Source: Porphyromonadaceae bacterium UBA7207
GTDB lineage: Bacteria > Bacteroidota > Bacteroidia > Bacteroidales > Muribaculaceae
Length of the DNA stretch: 64,000 bases
Assembly: GCA_002490635.1 (NCBI GenBank)
Contig: DKUJ01000042.1
Location: 1 to 64,000 of the forward strand
Direction of reading: 5' to 3'
Within the stretch, counting starts at the first letter, position 1, and each line of letters starts with the position of its first letter. This document shows positions 53,916-63,841 of the stretch, one piece after another. A program made the position numbers and the translations under genes. A model generated the notes under the pieces. That model had not been told where the DNA came from and searched no databases. It saw only the letters and a program-made list of their open reading frames with translations.

Positions 53916-55780
53916 TCATCTGCGGTGCGGAGGCCGTGTGCCGAAAAGTCGCCCGATGAGGTCTGGGCGGCCTATGCGTCGCAGCTCGGCTGTGATCCGG
54001 CTGCGGTAGGCGGGGTCGTACCAGAAAAAGAACTGTCGCTGCGCCTCTTTCTGCGCGGGTGTTGTTGCGGCGAACACTTCTTTTCCGGTGTAGGGGTGGA
54101 TGCCGGTGTAGTACATTTCCGTGGCAAGTGTCATAGGCGTGGGTGTGAAGTCCTGCACCTGCTCGAGATGGAAGTGCAGGTTCTTTGTTTCCACAGCCAG
54201 TTCGGCCATGTCTTCGACACGGCAGCCGGGATGCGATGAAATGAAATACGGAATCAGTTGCTGGCGCAGTCCAGAACGGGTGTTTATGCTGTCGAAGAGC
54301 TCTTTGAAGCGGTGGAAGAGCGGAAACGGCGGCTTGCGCATGAGGTTGAGCACGGTGTCGGAGGTGTGCTCTGGGGCAACCTTGAGGCGCCCGGACACGT
54401 GGTTGACAATAAGCTCGCGGTTGTAGTCGGCGTTGGCGCGGTCCACGGCCTTGTCGCCGGTGGGATGCATGGATAGGTCGTAGCGCACTCCGCTGCCTAC
54501 GAAGCTTTTCTTCACTCCCGGCAGCTTGTCGACGGCATGGTAGATGCCCAGCAGGGGCCGGTGGTCGGTGTCGAGATTGGAGCATGGCGCCGGGTGGAGG
54601 CACGAGGGGCGCAGGCATCGCCGGCATTGCTCCCGGTCTTTGCCGCCCATGGCGTACATGTTTGCCGACGGACCTCCGAGGTCGCTTATATAACCCTTGA
54701 AGTCGGGCATTCGCGTGACCTGTCTTGCCTCGCGGAGTATGCTTTCGGGCGAGCGCGACGCGATGAACTTTCCCTGGTGTGCGGAGATGGTGCAGAACGC
54801 GCATCCCCCGAAACATCCGCGGTGAAGGTTTATGGAGTGGCGGATCATCTCGTAGGCCGGAATGGTTTTTCCGCGGTAGCGGGGATGTGGCAGGCGTGTG
54901 TAGGGCAGGTCGAAGGCCGCATCGATTTCGCCCTGGCTCATGGCTGGCAGCATGGGGTTGACGCGTATGGCATGGCCGCCTCCGGTGTCCTGCCATAGCA
55001 CTTTATGCCCGTGGTAGCGGTTGCTTTCCTGCTCGATTATTTTGAAATTGGCGGCATGCGCGGCCTTTGAGCGCCTGCACCGGTCCAGCGGGGCCAGTAC
55101 GATGTTGTCGTTGTCGTCGCCGGGGATTTCCGCCACCGGCCGCAGCATGGCGGTCTGTTCCAGGTCGGTGATGCCGGCTATGTGTTCTCCGCTGTCGAGT
55201 CGCCTGGCAAGCTGCAGCACTGTGCGTTCGCCCATGCCGTAGATGAGCATATCGGCAGGAGCGTCGGCGAGGATGCCTGGGCGCAGGCGGTCTTCCCAGT
55301 AGTCGTAATGCGCAAGTCGGCGCAGGGAGGCCTCTATGCCTCCGAGGATTACGGGGACGTCGGGGAACAGTTCCTTGAGGATGCGGGAATAGACGATGGA
55401 CGGATAGTCGGGTCTTGCGCCGTGGCGTCCGCCGGGAGTATAGGCGTCGTCGGAGCGTCGCCGCCGGGCTGCGGTGTAGTGGTTCACCATGGAATCCATA
55501 GCGCCGGGGCTTACTCCGAAAAACAGGCGTGGAGCGCCGAATTTGCGGAAGTCGCGGAGGTCGTCCTGCCAGTTGGGCTGCGGTACTATCGCCACACGGA
55601 AGCCGGCGGCCTGGAGAGTGCGGCCTATAACGGCAGCGCCGAAAGCGGGATGGTCCACGTATGCGTCGCCGCTGAACAGAACCACGTCCACGCAGTGCCA
55701 GCCGAGGGCTTTCATTTCTTTTACCGATGTCGGCAGCCAGTCGGTAGGCCGCAGTCTGCTATAGTCGATTTCCGGCAGGT

Positions 55781-55784
<4 letters not shown>
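53916..55784 (-). CDS. YgiQ-family radical SAM protein
   Basis: A 622-residue protein of the YgiQ family (UPF0313). The N-terminal Rossmann-like part is DVVLFSGDAYVDHPAFGAAV and IVPQPNWQDDLRDFRKFG. The radical SAM cluster motif CFGGCAFC (C-x3-C-x2-C) follows RHSINLHRG. A further Cys-rich segment is EQCRRCLRPSCLHPAPC. The C-terminal extension is short and basic, with no Pro-rich tail. The reaction of this family is not established. It starts inside the uvrB stop (ATGA overlap, 55781-55784), so it is coupled to uvrB. Confidence 0.93.
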
Positions 55785-57886
<2,102 letters not shown>

Positions 57887-57909
57887 CGAGGAGTCGGAAG
57901 TGATAGGTT

Positions 57910-57927
57910 TCGTACATTTTTGTACGA
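57910..57927. promoter_or_regulatory. Palindromic candidate operator at uvrB
   Basis: Perfect 7-nt inverted repeats TCGTACA and TGTACGA separated by TTTT. It lies about 13 nt downstream of the uvrB -7 box, within the start of the transcript. Layout (half-sites, 4-nt spacer) resembles LexA boxes of the Gram-positive type, but the sequence differs. Confidence 0.55.
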
Positions 57928-57939
57928 CCTCTTAACTTA

Positions 57940-57969
57940 CAAAGTTAGGCAATTTTTCCGGATTGTCAA
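57940..57969 (-). promoter_or_regulatory. Promoter for uvrB-ygiQ
   Basis: On the minus strand TTG (57969-57967), a 19-nt spacer, then TAACTTTG (57947-57940). The leader is about 50 nt and contains the palindrome at 57910-57927. Confidence 0.72.
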
Positions 57970-57977
57970 GCTGCAGG

Positions 57978-58382
57978 TCAGAACGGATTCCAGGCGTGGT
58001 AGGCCGGCATGTTCCGGACCACAGCCCAGAGGCAATACAGTGCTATATAGACCAGCAGGGCGGTGCGGTTGAGCAGATGGGAATATATCCAGTCGGCCAC
58101 GTTCCCTTTGAAGGCCGAGGCAATGGCGGCGGCCGCGAGGTAGGGCAGGGCTACAACCATAAATGGGTTATAGGCCAGAGCAATGCGGAAATTGCCGTGC
58201 AGTGCTGCGTGGATGGCGCGCTGCGCTCCGCACGACGGGCAGTCCCAGCCGGTGAGGAGCTTGAAGGAGCATTTGGGAAACCAGCCGCATTCGGCGGGGC
58301 TGAAGGCGAAATAGACGCACAGAAGGCCGATGCCGGCGACAATGGCCAAGGCAATCAGCCCTCTGCGGTGTTTTGCTGTCAC
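57978..58382 (-). CDS. DUF2752 family small membrane protein
   Basis: A 134-residue protein with three hydrophobic helices and the DUF2752 signature LLTGWDCPSCGAQRAIHAAL followed by HGNFRIALAYNPF. No ATG exists in the right place; GTG 58382 (VTAKHRRGL) is chosen because it lies 8 nt after the preceding stop and directly precedes the first helix. The CxxC pair may bind metal or form a disulphide. DUF2752 genes often accompany CD225/TM2-type genes in Bacteroidetes, as here. Function unknown. Confidence 0.8.
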   Translation of the reverse strand: MTAKHRRGLIALAIVAGIGLLCVYFAFSPAECGWFPKCSFKLLTGWDCPSCGAQRAIHAALHGNFRIALAYNPFMVVALPYLAAAAIASAFKGNVADWIYSHLLNRTALLVYIALYCLWAVVRNMPAYHAWNPF

Positions 58383-58390
58383 AGCTGTGT

Positions 58391-59203
58391 TCAGCTGTTT
58401 ATTACCCCGAGGATGCCGTATATGAAGCCTACGACAATGCCGACGCAAGCCGATATTATGGCATAGGTTTTGGCGTTCTCCGAATTGCGCATGGCCCCCG
58501 AATAGTCGCCACGGTTCCATGCCGAGTCGACTTGCGACGAGTAGTATATGCCCACAGCGCCTACAGGGATGCAGCATAGCACGGTGGAAAGGATTGTCCA
58601 CACCAGATAGTTGTAGGGTTTGCGCATGCCTGGCCCCGGGTTGTTCTGGAATCCGGGATTCACAGGTCCTTGCTGGCCCGGCATTCCTGGCTGAGGCTGT
58701 TGCCATCCGGCAGGCATTCCAGGCCGCTGCTGCTGCCATGCTGCCGGTTGCTGGGGTTGCTGGGGCTGCTGGGGCTGCTGGGGCTGTTGCCATGTTCCGG
58801 GCTGTTGTGGCTGCCAGGCTCTTGGCTGTTGCGGTTGCTGAGGCCATGCGCCGGGCTGCTGTGCGCCGGGCTGTTGCTGGCCCCATGTGGTTCGCGGCTG
58901 CTGGGCCTGTGGTTGCTGAGGCTGCCATTGGGTATTCGCACCCGAGGCGGCCGGGTTGATTGGTGTTGTGGCGGCTCCTGCCTGTATTGGCGGATTCTGT
59001 CCGATGGGCTGCGTTGTGTTGCTCTGGGGCTGCGGAGCGAAGAGCACTGCCAGTTCGGCAACCTCACATGCTTTCTTCCAGTTGTCGCCCATGCCTTCGC
59101 ACCATACGTAGGTTTGTGGCGTGATTCCATGCTGTCGCAGGTTCTCGCCGGGGAAGGGTCCGGACTGTTTGCCGGAGCCATCTATGATATAGTATGCTTT
59201 CAT
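58391..59203 (-). CDS. GYF-domain/CD225 (dispanin-like) membrane protein with Pro/Gln repeat linker
   Basis: A 270-residue protein. Residues 1-~55 form a GYF_2 (DUF4339) domain, KAYYIIDGSGKQSGPFPGEN with VWCEGMGDNWKKACEVAEL. Residues ~60-195 are a low-complexity Pro/Gln/Ala linker with tandem QQP units. The C-terminal ~75 residues are a CD225 domain with two hydrophobic segments, NYLVWTILSTVLCCIPVGAV and YAIISACVGIVVGFIYGILG, separated by SSQVDSAWNRGDYSGAMRNS. ATG 59203 gives the GYF start. Cotranscribed with the DUF2752 gene (8-nt gap). GYF domains bind Pro-rich peptides, so the linker of a sister molecule could be a ligand (inference). Confidence 0.85.
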   Translation of the reverse strand: MKAYYIIDGSGKQSGPFPGENLRQHGITPQTYVWCEGMGDNWKKACEVAELAVLFAPQPQSNTTQPIGQNPPIQAGAATTPINPAASGANTQWQPQQPQAQQPRTTWGQQQPGAQQPGAWPQQPQQPRAWQPQQPGTWQQPQQPQQPQQPQQPAAWQQQRPGMPAGWQQPQPGMPGQQGPVNPGFQNNPGPGMRKPYNYLVWTILSTVLCCIPVGAVGIYYSSQVDSAWNRGDYSGAMRNSENAKTYAIISACVGIVVGFIYGILGVINS

Positions 59204-59226
59204 CGTGGTAGTGGTCTTTTGTTTTG

Positions 59227-59256
59227 CAAAATTAGCAAAGATGCCGCTAATTGCAA
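59227..59256 (-). promoter_or_regulatory. Promoter for the GYF-CD225/DUF2752 pair
   Basis: On the minus strand TTG (59256-59254), a 19-nt spacer, then TAATTTTG (59234-59227), 24 nt before the ATG. The spacer and -33 box coincide with the yigZ terminator hairpin. Confidence 0.68.
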
Positions 59257-59265
59257 GCGGCATCT
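59239..59265 (-). terminator. Stem-loop after yigZ
   Basis: A perfect 10-bp stem (59265-59256 with 59248-59239) with a 7-nt loop, then ttgctaatttt on the minus strand. It ends the cytochrome bd operon. Confidence 0.7.
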
Positions 59266-59312
59266 GTAAAATCTTCAGCTTACAGTCGTAAACACAAGGA
59301 CTGTGGATTTGT

Positions 59313-59906
59313 TCAGGAGAAACAGAGTCCTTCTACGTCGGCGAGCATGGAATGCAGGCGTCCGGCATCGTCGGCGCGGATGCTCAGTGTCATGGAGCAG
59401 AGATTGTCGAATGTCTGTGAGGTAATCTGCGCTCCGCTTACCTTCACTGCTTTCATCACACCGTTCATCGCTATATATGGAAACGAGAATTCCACGGTTT
59501 CCATGGCATGGCATTCAAGCCTGCCTGCCTCTTCGAGCGCGAGCCTGGCGGCCTGGCGGTATGCGGCTATCAGCCCCGAAGTACCCAGTTTTATGCCGCC
59601 GAAGTAACGGACCACCACAACAATCACATCGGTGAGCTCCAGGGAGTTTATCTGCCCGAGGATGGGTTTTCCGGCAGTGCCGGAAGGCTCGCCGTTGTCG
59701 TTGCTCATAAACTGCGAGCGGTCGGCACCAAGCATGTACGCCCAGCACACATGGCGGGCGTCGAAGTATTTTTTCTGCATTTCGGCCACCACAGCCTTTG
59801 CCTCCGCCGCCGATTCGACATGTCGGGCGAAGGCCAGAAATTTGCTCATCTTCTCCTTGAAGACGGCTTCGGCGGCAGAGGCTATGGTGTGATAGGTATC
59901 GGCCAC
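59313..59906 (-). CDS. yigZ: YigZ/IMPACT family protein (UPF0029)
   Basis: A 197-residue protein of the IMPACT family. It has DTYHTIASAAEAVFKEKMSK and the core FDARHVCWAYMLGADRSQFM, SNDNGEPSGTAGKPILGQI and VVVVRYFGGIKLGTSGLIAA, plus a C-terminal DUF1949-like domain. The long frame upstream overlaps cydB and is not coding in this frame; GTG 59906 (VADTYHTI) is chosen because it lies 2 nt after the cydB stop and gives the normal N-terminus. The molecular role of bacterial YigZ is not settled. Last gene of the cytochrome bd operon. Confidence 0.9.
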   Translation of the reverse strand: MADTYHTIASAAEAVFKEKMSKFLAFARHVESAAEAKAVVAEMQKKYFDARHVCWAYMLGADRSQFMSNDNGEPSGTAGKPILGQINSLELTDVIVVVVRYFGGIKLGTSGLIAAYRQAARLALEEAGRLECHAMETVEFSFPYIAMNGVMKAVKVSGAQITSQTFDNLCSMTLSIRADDAGRLHSMLADVEGLCFS

Positions 59907-59908
59907 GT

Positions 59909-61045
59909 TTAGTACTGGTGCGGCTCTTCGGCCATCTCTGTTTCGGTGATGGGCTTGGCGTTCATCTTCGCCCATACATATACTATATATGCAAGGACAA
60001 ACGGAATCAGCACCGACACATAGCTCATGGTTCTGAGGGTGAACAGACTCGAGGAGCTGTTTGCTATCGACAGCGAGGACGACGGGTCGGTTACGGATGG
60101 CAGGTAGGCGGTGCCGGCATATCCGGCGATGAGGAACAGCACCAGCACCACAGCGGCGGTGCCAATGCCGGCCCACCATATTCCACAGCGCCAGCCACGG
60201 CAGAACGCCGTGCGGAATATTCCGTAGAGCACTGCCAGCACGCCAGCCAGGAATATGGCTGCCGCCCACCACATTCCCAGGAGGTTGTGGAGGTAGATGT
60301 TGGGTTCTTCCACGGCCTGGCCGCCAATGAAGCGCACGCCGCCCTGCAGCATTAGCACCACCACAAAGGCCACGAACAGCACGGCGAAAACAAGTCCGTT
60401 TGCCAGAACCTGGCGCCGCATGCGTTCGGAGAGAGCAGTGTCGGCTATGTTGTTGATGAAGTACATGGCGCCGAGGGTTCTTGCCAGGAAGAACACGGCG
60501 AAGCCGAGAAGCAGGTTTTTCCAGCAGGCGATGGCTTCAAGACCATGGGTCGGCGCCCACCGGGAAATTACCGGAGATGCCGGGTCGAGCAGGCTGGAAC
60601 GCTGCACGGTGAAATCGGCGCCGAAGAAGAACGTGCCTACGGCCACGCCAAGGAGAGTGCAGCCCACAATGCCGTTGAACATCAGCAGGCCGTCGTAGAA
60701 TCGGGTTCCGTAGAGGTTGCCGTTCTTGCGGCGGAATTCGTAGCTGAATGCCTGCACCACGAAGCTGAGCAGGATAAGCATCCACAGCCAGTAGGCTCCG
60801 CCGAAGCTTGTGGAGTAGAACAGGGGAAATGAAGCGAAGAAGGCTCCGCCGAAGACCACCAGAGTGGTGAAGGTGAGTTCCCATTTGCGGCCGAGGGAGT
60901 TCACCATCATCTGGCGCTGTGCCAGGGAGCTTTTTCCGTAGAGAAGAGTCTGTCCGCCCTGGACGAACAGCAGGAACACGAGAGCCGCGCCCAGCACGGC
61001 GATGAGCAGCCACCAGTAGGCTTGCAGGTTTTCGATATTATTCAT
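59909..61045 (-). CDS. cydB: Cytochrome bd ubiquinol oxidase subunit II
   Basis: A 378-residue inner membrane protein with about eight or nine helices, beginning QAYWWLLIAVLGAALVFLLF and including VQGGQTLLYGKSSLAQRQMM and LTFTTLVVFGGAFFASFPLF. It lies 3 nt downstream of cydA. CydB pairs with CydA in the high-affinity quinol oxidase used at very low oxygen, which lets gut Bacteroidales respire nanomolar oxygen. An acidic C-terminus (ETEMAEEPHQY) faces the cytoplasm. Confidence 0.96.
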   Translation of the reverse strand: MNNIENLQAYWWLLIAVLGAALVFLLFVQGGQTLLYGKSSLAQRQMMVNSLGRKWELTFTTLVVFGGAFFASFPLFYSTSFGGAYWLWMLILLSFVVQAFSYEFRRKNGNLYGTRFYDGLLMFNGIVGCTLLGVAVGTFFFGADFTVQRSSLLDPASPVISRWAPTHGLEAIACWKNLLLGFAVFFLARTLGAMYFINNIADTALSERMRRQVLANGLVFAVLFVAFVVVLMLQGGVRFIGGQAVEEPNIYLHNLLGMWWAAAIFLAGVLAVLYGIFRTAFCRGWRCGIWWAGIGTAAVVLVLFLIAGYAGTAYLPSVTDPSSSLSIANSSSSLFTLRTMSYVSVLIPFVLAYIVYVWAKMNAKPITETEMAEEPHQY

Positions 61046-61048
61046 GGC

Positions 61049-62620
61049 TCAGACGTGTTTGGCGGTTTCGATATCGGATCTGGATGCTTTTGAGATGTAG
61101 CGGGTCATGATGCTGATTTCAGCAACAAGCAGTCCGGTGAACACAACGGCGAAAATCCAGAACGTGGTCTGCACCGATGCGGAGGATATGTCGGATATGG
61201 CTGCACCGGTAGGCATGAGGTTCTGGATAACCCATGGCTGACGGCCTACTTCGGCTACTATCCAGCCGGCCTGGCTTACGAGGTACACAACCACCAGCGA
61301 CAGGAATCCCAGCCAGTGCATCCAGCGGTAGCCGAGCAGTGCGGGCTTGCGGATGGCCGCGAACAGCAGTGTGGCGAACAGAACGACCAGCAGGCCTGCA
61401 CCGAGCACCATCACATGGAAGGAATAGAAGGTGAGGCCTACGGGAGGAACGGCGTCGTCGGGGCTTTCAAGATAGCCATAGCCGAAATTGGGGAAGTAGG
61501 TGCTTATGTCGGCTTCGGCTTCGGCCATGGCTGTGCTGTCGCCGGCCTCGCGAGCCTGCGAGTAGCGTGTCAGGGCCTGGCGCGCGAGAACGCCCATTTC
61601 CATGCGTTGGGAGTAAGGGGGCGCCATTGCAGGCTGTTCACCGCCGGAGCGTTCGCGGCCGGCCAGGAGATCTTCGATGCCCGGTACGTAGCTGGTGGTG
61701 CTGCCGTCGATCATCAGCGACAGGCCATAAGGAATGTCGATGGAGAATTTCATGGGGTCGGCGCCGGCGGCGATGGCCTCGGGGCTGTTGAGGATGCCGA
61801 AAGCTACCAGTGGCACTCCGTTGCCGCCGGTGTAGAGGCCTTCCATGGCGGCGAGTTTCATGGGCTGCACGCGGGCTACCTGAACGGCCGAGCCGTGTCC
61901 GGTCCAGCATGTCAGCAACAGGCCGGCAGTGCCTACCCAGCCGCCTATCCTGATGGATTTGCGGGCAGCGTCGGCGTTGCGGCCTCTGGCGAGCAGCCAG
62001 CAGCTCACGGCAAGCACAAAGGCTCCGGCGAGCGCCCAGCCGCTGGTTACGGCATGGAAGAATTTATTCATCGACACCGGGTTGAAAGCCACGGCCCAGA
62101 AGTCGGTCATGACGTTTCTCATCTGAGCCGGGTCGAAGGTCATGCCCACAGGGTTCTGCATCCATGCGTTGGCAACGAGAATCCACAGCGCCGAAAGGCT
62201 CACGCCTATGGCGGTGAGCCAGGTGGATGCCAGGTGGAAACGGCGGCTGACTTTGTTCCAGCCGAAGAACATCACGGCAACGAAAGTGGCTTCCATGAAA
62301 AACGCCACTATGCCTTCGATGGCCAGAGGTGCTCCGAAGATGTCGCCTACGAACCAGCTGTAGTTGCTCCAGTTTGTGCCGAACTCGAATTCGAGGATTA
62401 TGCCAGTGGCCACGCCACAAGCGAAATTGATGCCGAAAAGAGTCATCCAGAATTTGGTAATGTTGCGCCAGCGGGTGTCGCCGGTGCGCACGTAGATGCT
62501 CTCCATGATTGCCACAATCAGCGACAGGCCGATTGTGAGGGGTACGAATAGCCAGTGGTACATGGCAGTCATGGCGAACTGCGCCCTCGACCAGTCGACT
62601 ACTCCAAGAAGGTCGTTCAT
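61049..62620 (-). CDS. cydA: Cytochrome bd ubiquinol oxidase subunit I
   Basis: A 523-residue haem-bearing subunit with about nine helices. Likely haem ligands are H22 (WSRAQFAMTAMYHWLF) and H188 (VSMNKFFHAVTSGWAL). The conserved acidic residues of the proton path are E101 and E109 (EGIVAFFMEATFVAVMFF). The periplasmic Q loop is present but modest in size. It oxidises quinol and reduces oxygen to water with cydB. It is preceded by the DUF4492 gene 18 nt upstream, the usual Bacteroidetes arrangement. Confidence 0.97.
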   Translation of the reverse strand: MNDLLGVVDWSRAQFAMTAMYHWLFVPLTIGLSLIVAIMESIYVRTGDTRWRNITKFWMTLFGINFACGVATGIILEFEFGTNWSNYSWFVGDIFGAPLAIEGIVAFFMEATFVAVMFFGWNKVSRRFHLASTWLTAIGVSLSALWILVANAWMQNPVGMTFDPAQMRNVMTDFWAVAFNPVSMNKFFHAVTSGWALAGAFVLAVSCWLLARGRNADAARKSIRIGGWVGTAGLLLTCWTGHGSAVQVARVQPMKLAAMEGLYTGGNGVPLVAFGILNSPEAIAAGADPMKFSIDIPYGLSLMIDGSTTSYVPGIEDLLAGRERSGGEQPAMAPPYSQRMEMGVLARQALTRYSQAREAGDSTAMAEAEADISTYFPNFGYGYLESPDDAVPPVGLTFYSFHVMVLGAGLLVVLFATLLFAAIRKPALLGYRWMHWLGFLSLVVVYLVSQAGWIVAEVGRQPWVIQNLMPTGAAISDISSASVQTTFWIFAVVFTGLLVAEISIMTRYISKASRSDIETAKHV

Positions 62621-62638
62621 CGGATTATTGGATTTTGA

Positions 62639-62914
62639 TTATTGGGATTCAAGGTTTGTCCATGGGGTGCCCGATGGTGATTCCGTGTCGGGAGCCGCCT
62701 GCAGGGCGCTTCGCACGGCATCGGCGCGTTCGGCATCGGTGGCGTAGTTTTCGTTGAGTATGTCGGGGAAGAAAAAGAGCTTAAGCACAAGGAAGAAGAT
62801 GGCCAGTTTTATGGCAATCATAAGCCACAGTTTCCTTCCTATAGTCATGGAACGAAAGCCGTCGACATAGAGGTCGACGGCTTTCGCCACGAAATTTTTC
62901 TTTTGTGTCGCCAT
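62639..62914 (-). CDS. DUF4492 family protein of the cytochrome bd operon
   Basis: A 91-residue protein with one strong membrane helix (LWLMIAIKLAIFFLVLKLFF) after a basic N-terminus (VDLYVDGFRSMTIGRKL) and a soluble C-terminal tail. In Bacteroidetes the DUF4492 gene regularly sits directly before cydA and may be a small accessory subunit, comparable in position to CydX. This role is inferred, not shown. It begins 15 nt after the ompA-like stop, so it is transcribed from that gene's promoter. Confidence 0.88.
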   Translation of the reverse strand: MATQKKNFVAKAVDLYVDGFRSMTIGRKLWLMIAIKLAIFFLVLKLFFFPDILNENYATDAERADAVRSALQAAPDTESPSGTPWTNLESQ

Positions 62915-62929
62915 AACAGCGATAGCCTG

Positions 62930-63640
62930 TTATCTTGCGCTCAGAGTGCCTTCCTGCGCCTGGCGGATCATGTTGGCGTCGGCGGTGATGTATATTTCGA
63001 CGCGGCGGTTCTGGGCACGTCCGGCAGCGGTTTCATTGGAGGCCACATAGTCGGCCATAGGGATGCCCTGTGCCGAGAGGCGTGTGGGCGACACCCCGCT
63101 GTTGGCCAGGAAGCTCATCACGGCGTCGGCGCGCTCGCCCGAAAGGCGCTGGTTCACGGCGAAAGAGCCGGTGTTGTCGGTGAAGCCGTAGATTTGCACG
63201 TTTGTGTCGGGGTTGTTCTTCAGCGAGTTGGCGAAGCGGGCCAGGTCGGCCTGTGCCTGGGGGCTGAGGGTGTATTTGCCGGTGGGGAAGAGTATGCCTC
63301 CCTCGAATGTTACCTTGATGGCCTGGAGACCGTTCTGGTCGGTGGTTTTCTCCACGGTTGCCTGTTTGCCGAGTTCTTCTTCAAGCTCGCGCTGTTGCTT
63401 GTCCATGCGGTTTCCGATGAGCGCTCCGGCTCCTGCGCCGACAGCCGCGCCGATGGCACTGCCTATGCCCGCGCCTTTGCCGCCGCCGATGAGAGCGCCC
63501 AGACCTGCGCCGAGAGCGGCACCGCCGCCACCGCCGATAAGGGCGCCTTTACCTGTTTTAGTGAACGAGGAGCATGAGGTCTGACCTACAGTCATTGTGC
63601 CGGCTATAAGTGCCAGGCAAGCTATTTTGAAGAGTTTCAT
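62930..63640 (-). CDS. OmpA-family lipoprotein with glycine-zipper segment
   Basis: A 236-residue lipoprotein (lipobox GQTSC, C23). A glycine-zipper region (~32-76) of repeated Gly/Ala, as in YiaD-type proteins, may insert into the membrane. A short charged coil follows (KQQRELEEELGKQ). The OmpA C-terminal peptidoglycan-binding domain (~105-225) has VQIYGFTDNTGSFAVNQRLS and AAGRAQNRRVEIYI with the conserved Asp and Arg. It tethers the outer membrane to the wall. It heads the cytochrome bd transcript. Confidence 0.93.
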   Translation of the reverse strand: MKLFKIACLALIAGTMTVGQTSCSSFTKTGKGALIGGGGGAALGAGLGALIGGGKGAGIGSAIGAAVGAGAGALIGNRMDKQQRELEEELGKQATVEKTTDQNGLQAIKVTFEGGILFPTGKYTLSPQAQADLARFANSLKNNPDTNVQIYGFTDNTGSFAVNQRLSGERADAVMSFLANSGVSPTRLSAQGIPMADYVASNETAAGRAQNRRVEIYITADANMIRQAQEGTLSAR

Positions 63641-63767
63641 ATTCGGAATGTGTTTTGTGTTAGAAAATTAGAAATCGTTGATTCTGCATTTCCTGTCCGG
63701 TGGATGAGCGTGACATATGTCGGCGGCAGTTTCCGCGGTAAGGGAATGTTGTGTAATTTTCTACGTT

Positions 63768-63798
63768 CAAAAATACTCAAGAGTTTTGCACCGGCAAA
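63768..63798 (-). promoter_or_regulatory. Promoter for the ompA/DUF4492/cydAB/yigZ operon
   Basis: On the minus strand TTTG (63798-63795), a 19-nt spacer, then TATTTTTG (63775-63768). The leader to ompA is about 120 nt. It overlaps the divergent promoter at 63785-63815. Confidence 0.75.
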
Positions 63799-63815
63799 AA
63801 AATTAACTAATTTTG
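63785..63815 (+). promoter_or_regulatory. Promoter for the EamA transporter gene
   Basis: TTTG at 63785-63788, a 19-nt spacer, then TAATTTTG at 63808-63815, about 27 nt before the ATG. The -33 regions of the two divergent promoters interlock. Confidence 0.75.
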
Positions 63816-63841
63816 TATCTGAAACTATCACGGCATCATCC

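Noticed and set aside
58745..58815. Possible CRISPR-like short repeats
   Set aside because: The repeats are in-frame QQP codons of the GYF-CD225 linker with no spacers.
58383..58928. An upstream extension of the DUF2752 frame rich in Ala and Thr
   Set aside because: It lies entirely inside the GYF-CD225 gene in another frame and mirrors its Pro/Gln repeats; the GTG at 58382 is the sensible start.
59907..60272. An upstream extension of the yigZ frame inside cydB
   Set aside because: It reads cydB in a wrong frame; the conserved YigZ N-terminus begins at the GTG at 59906.
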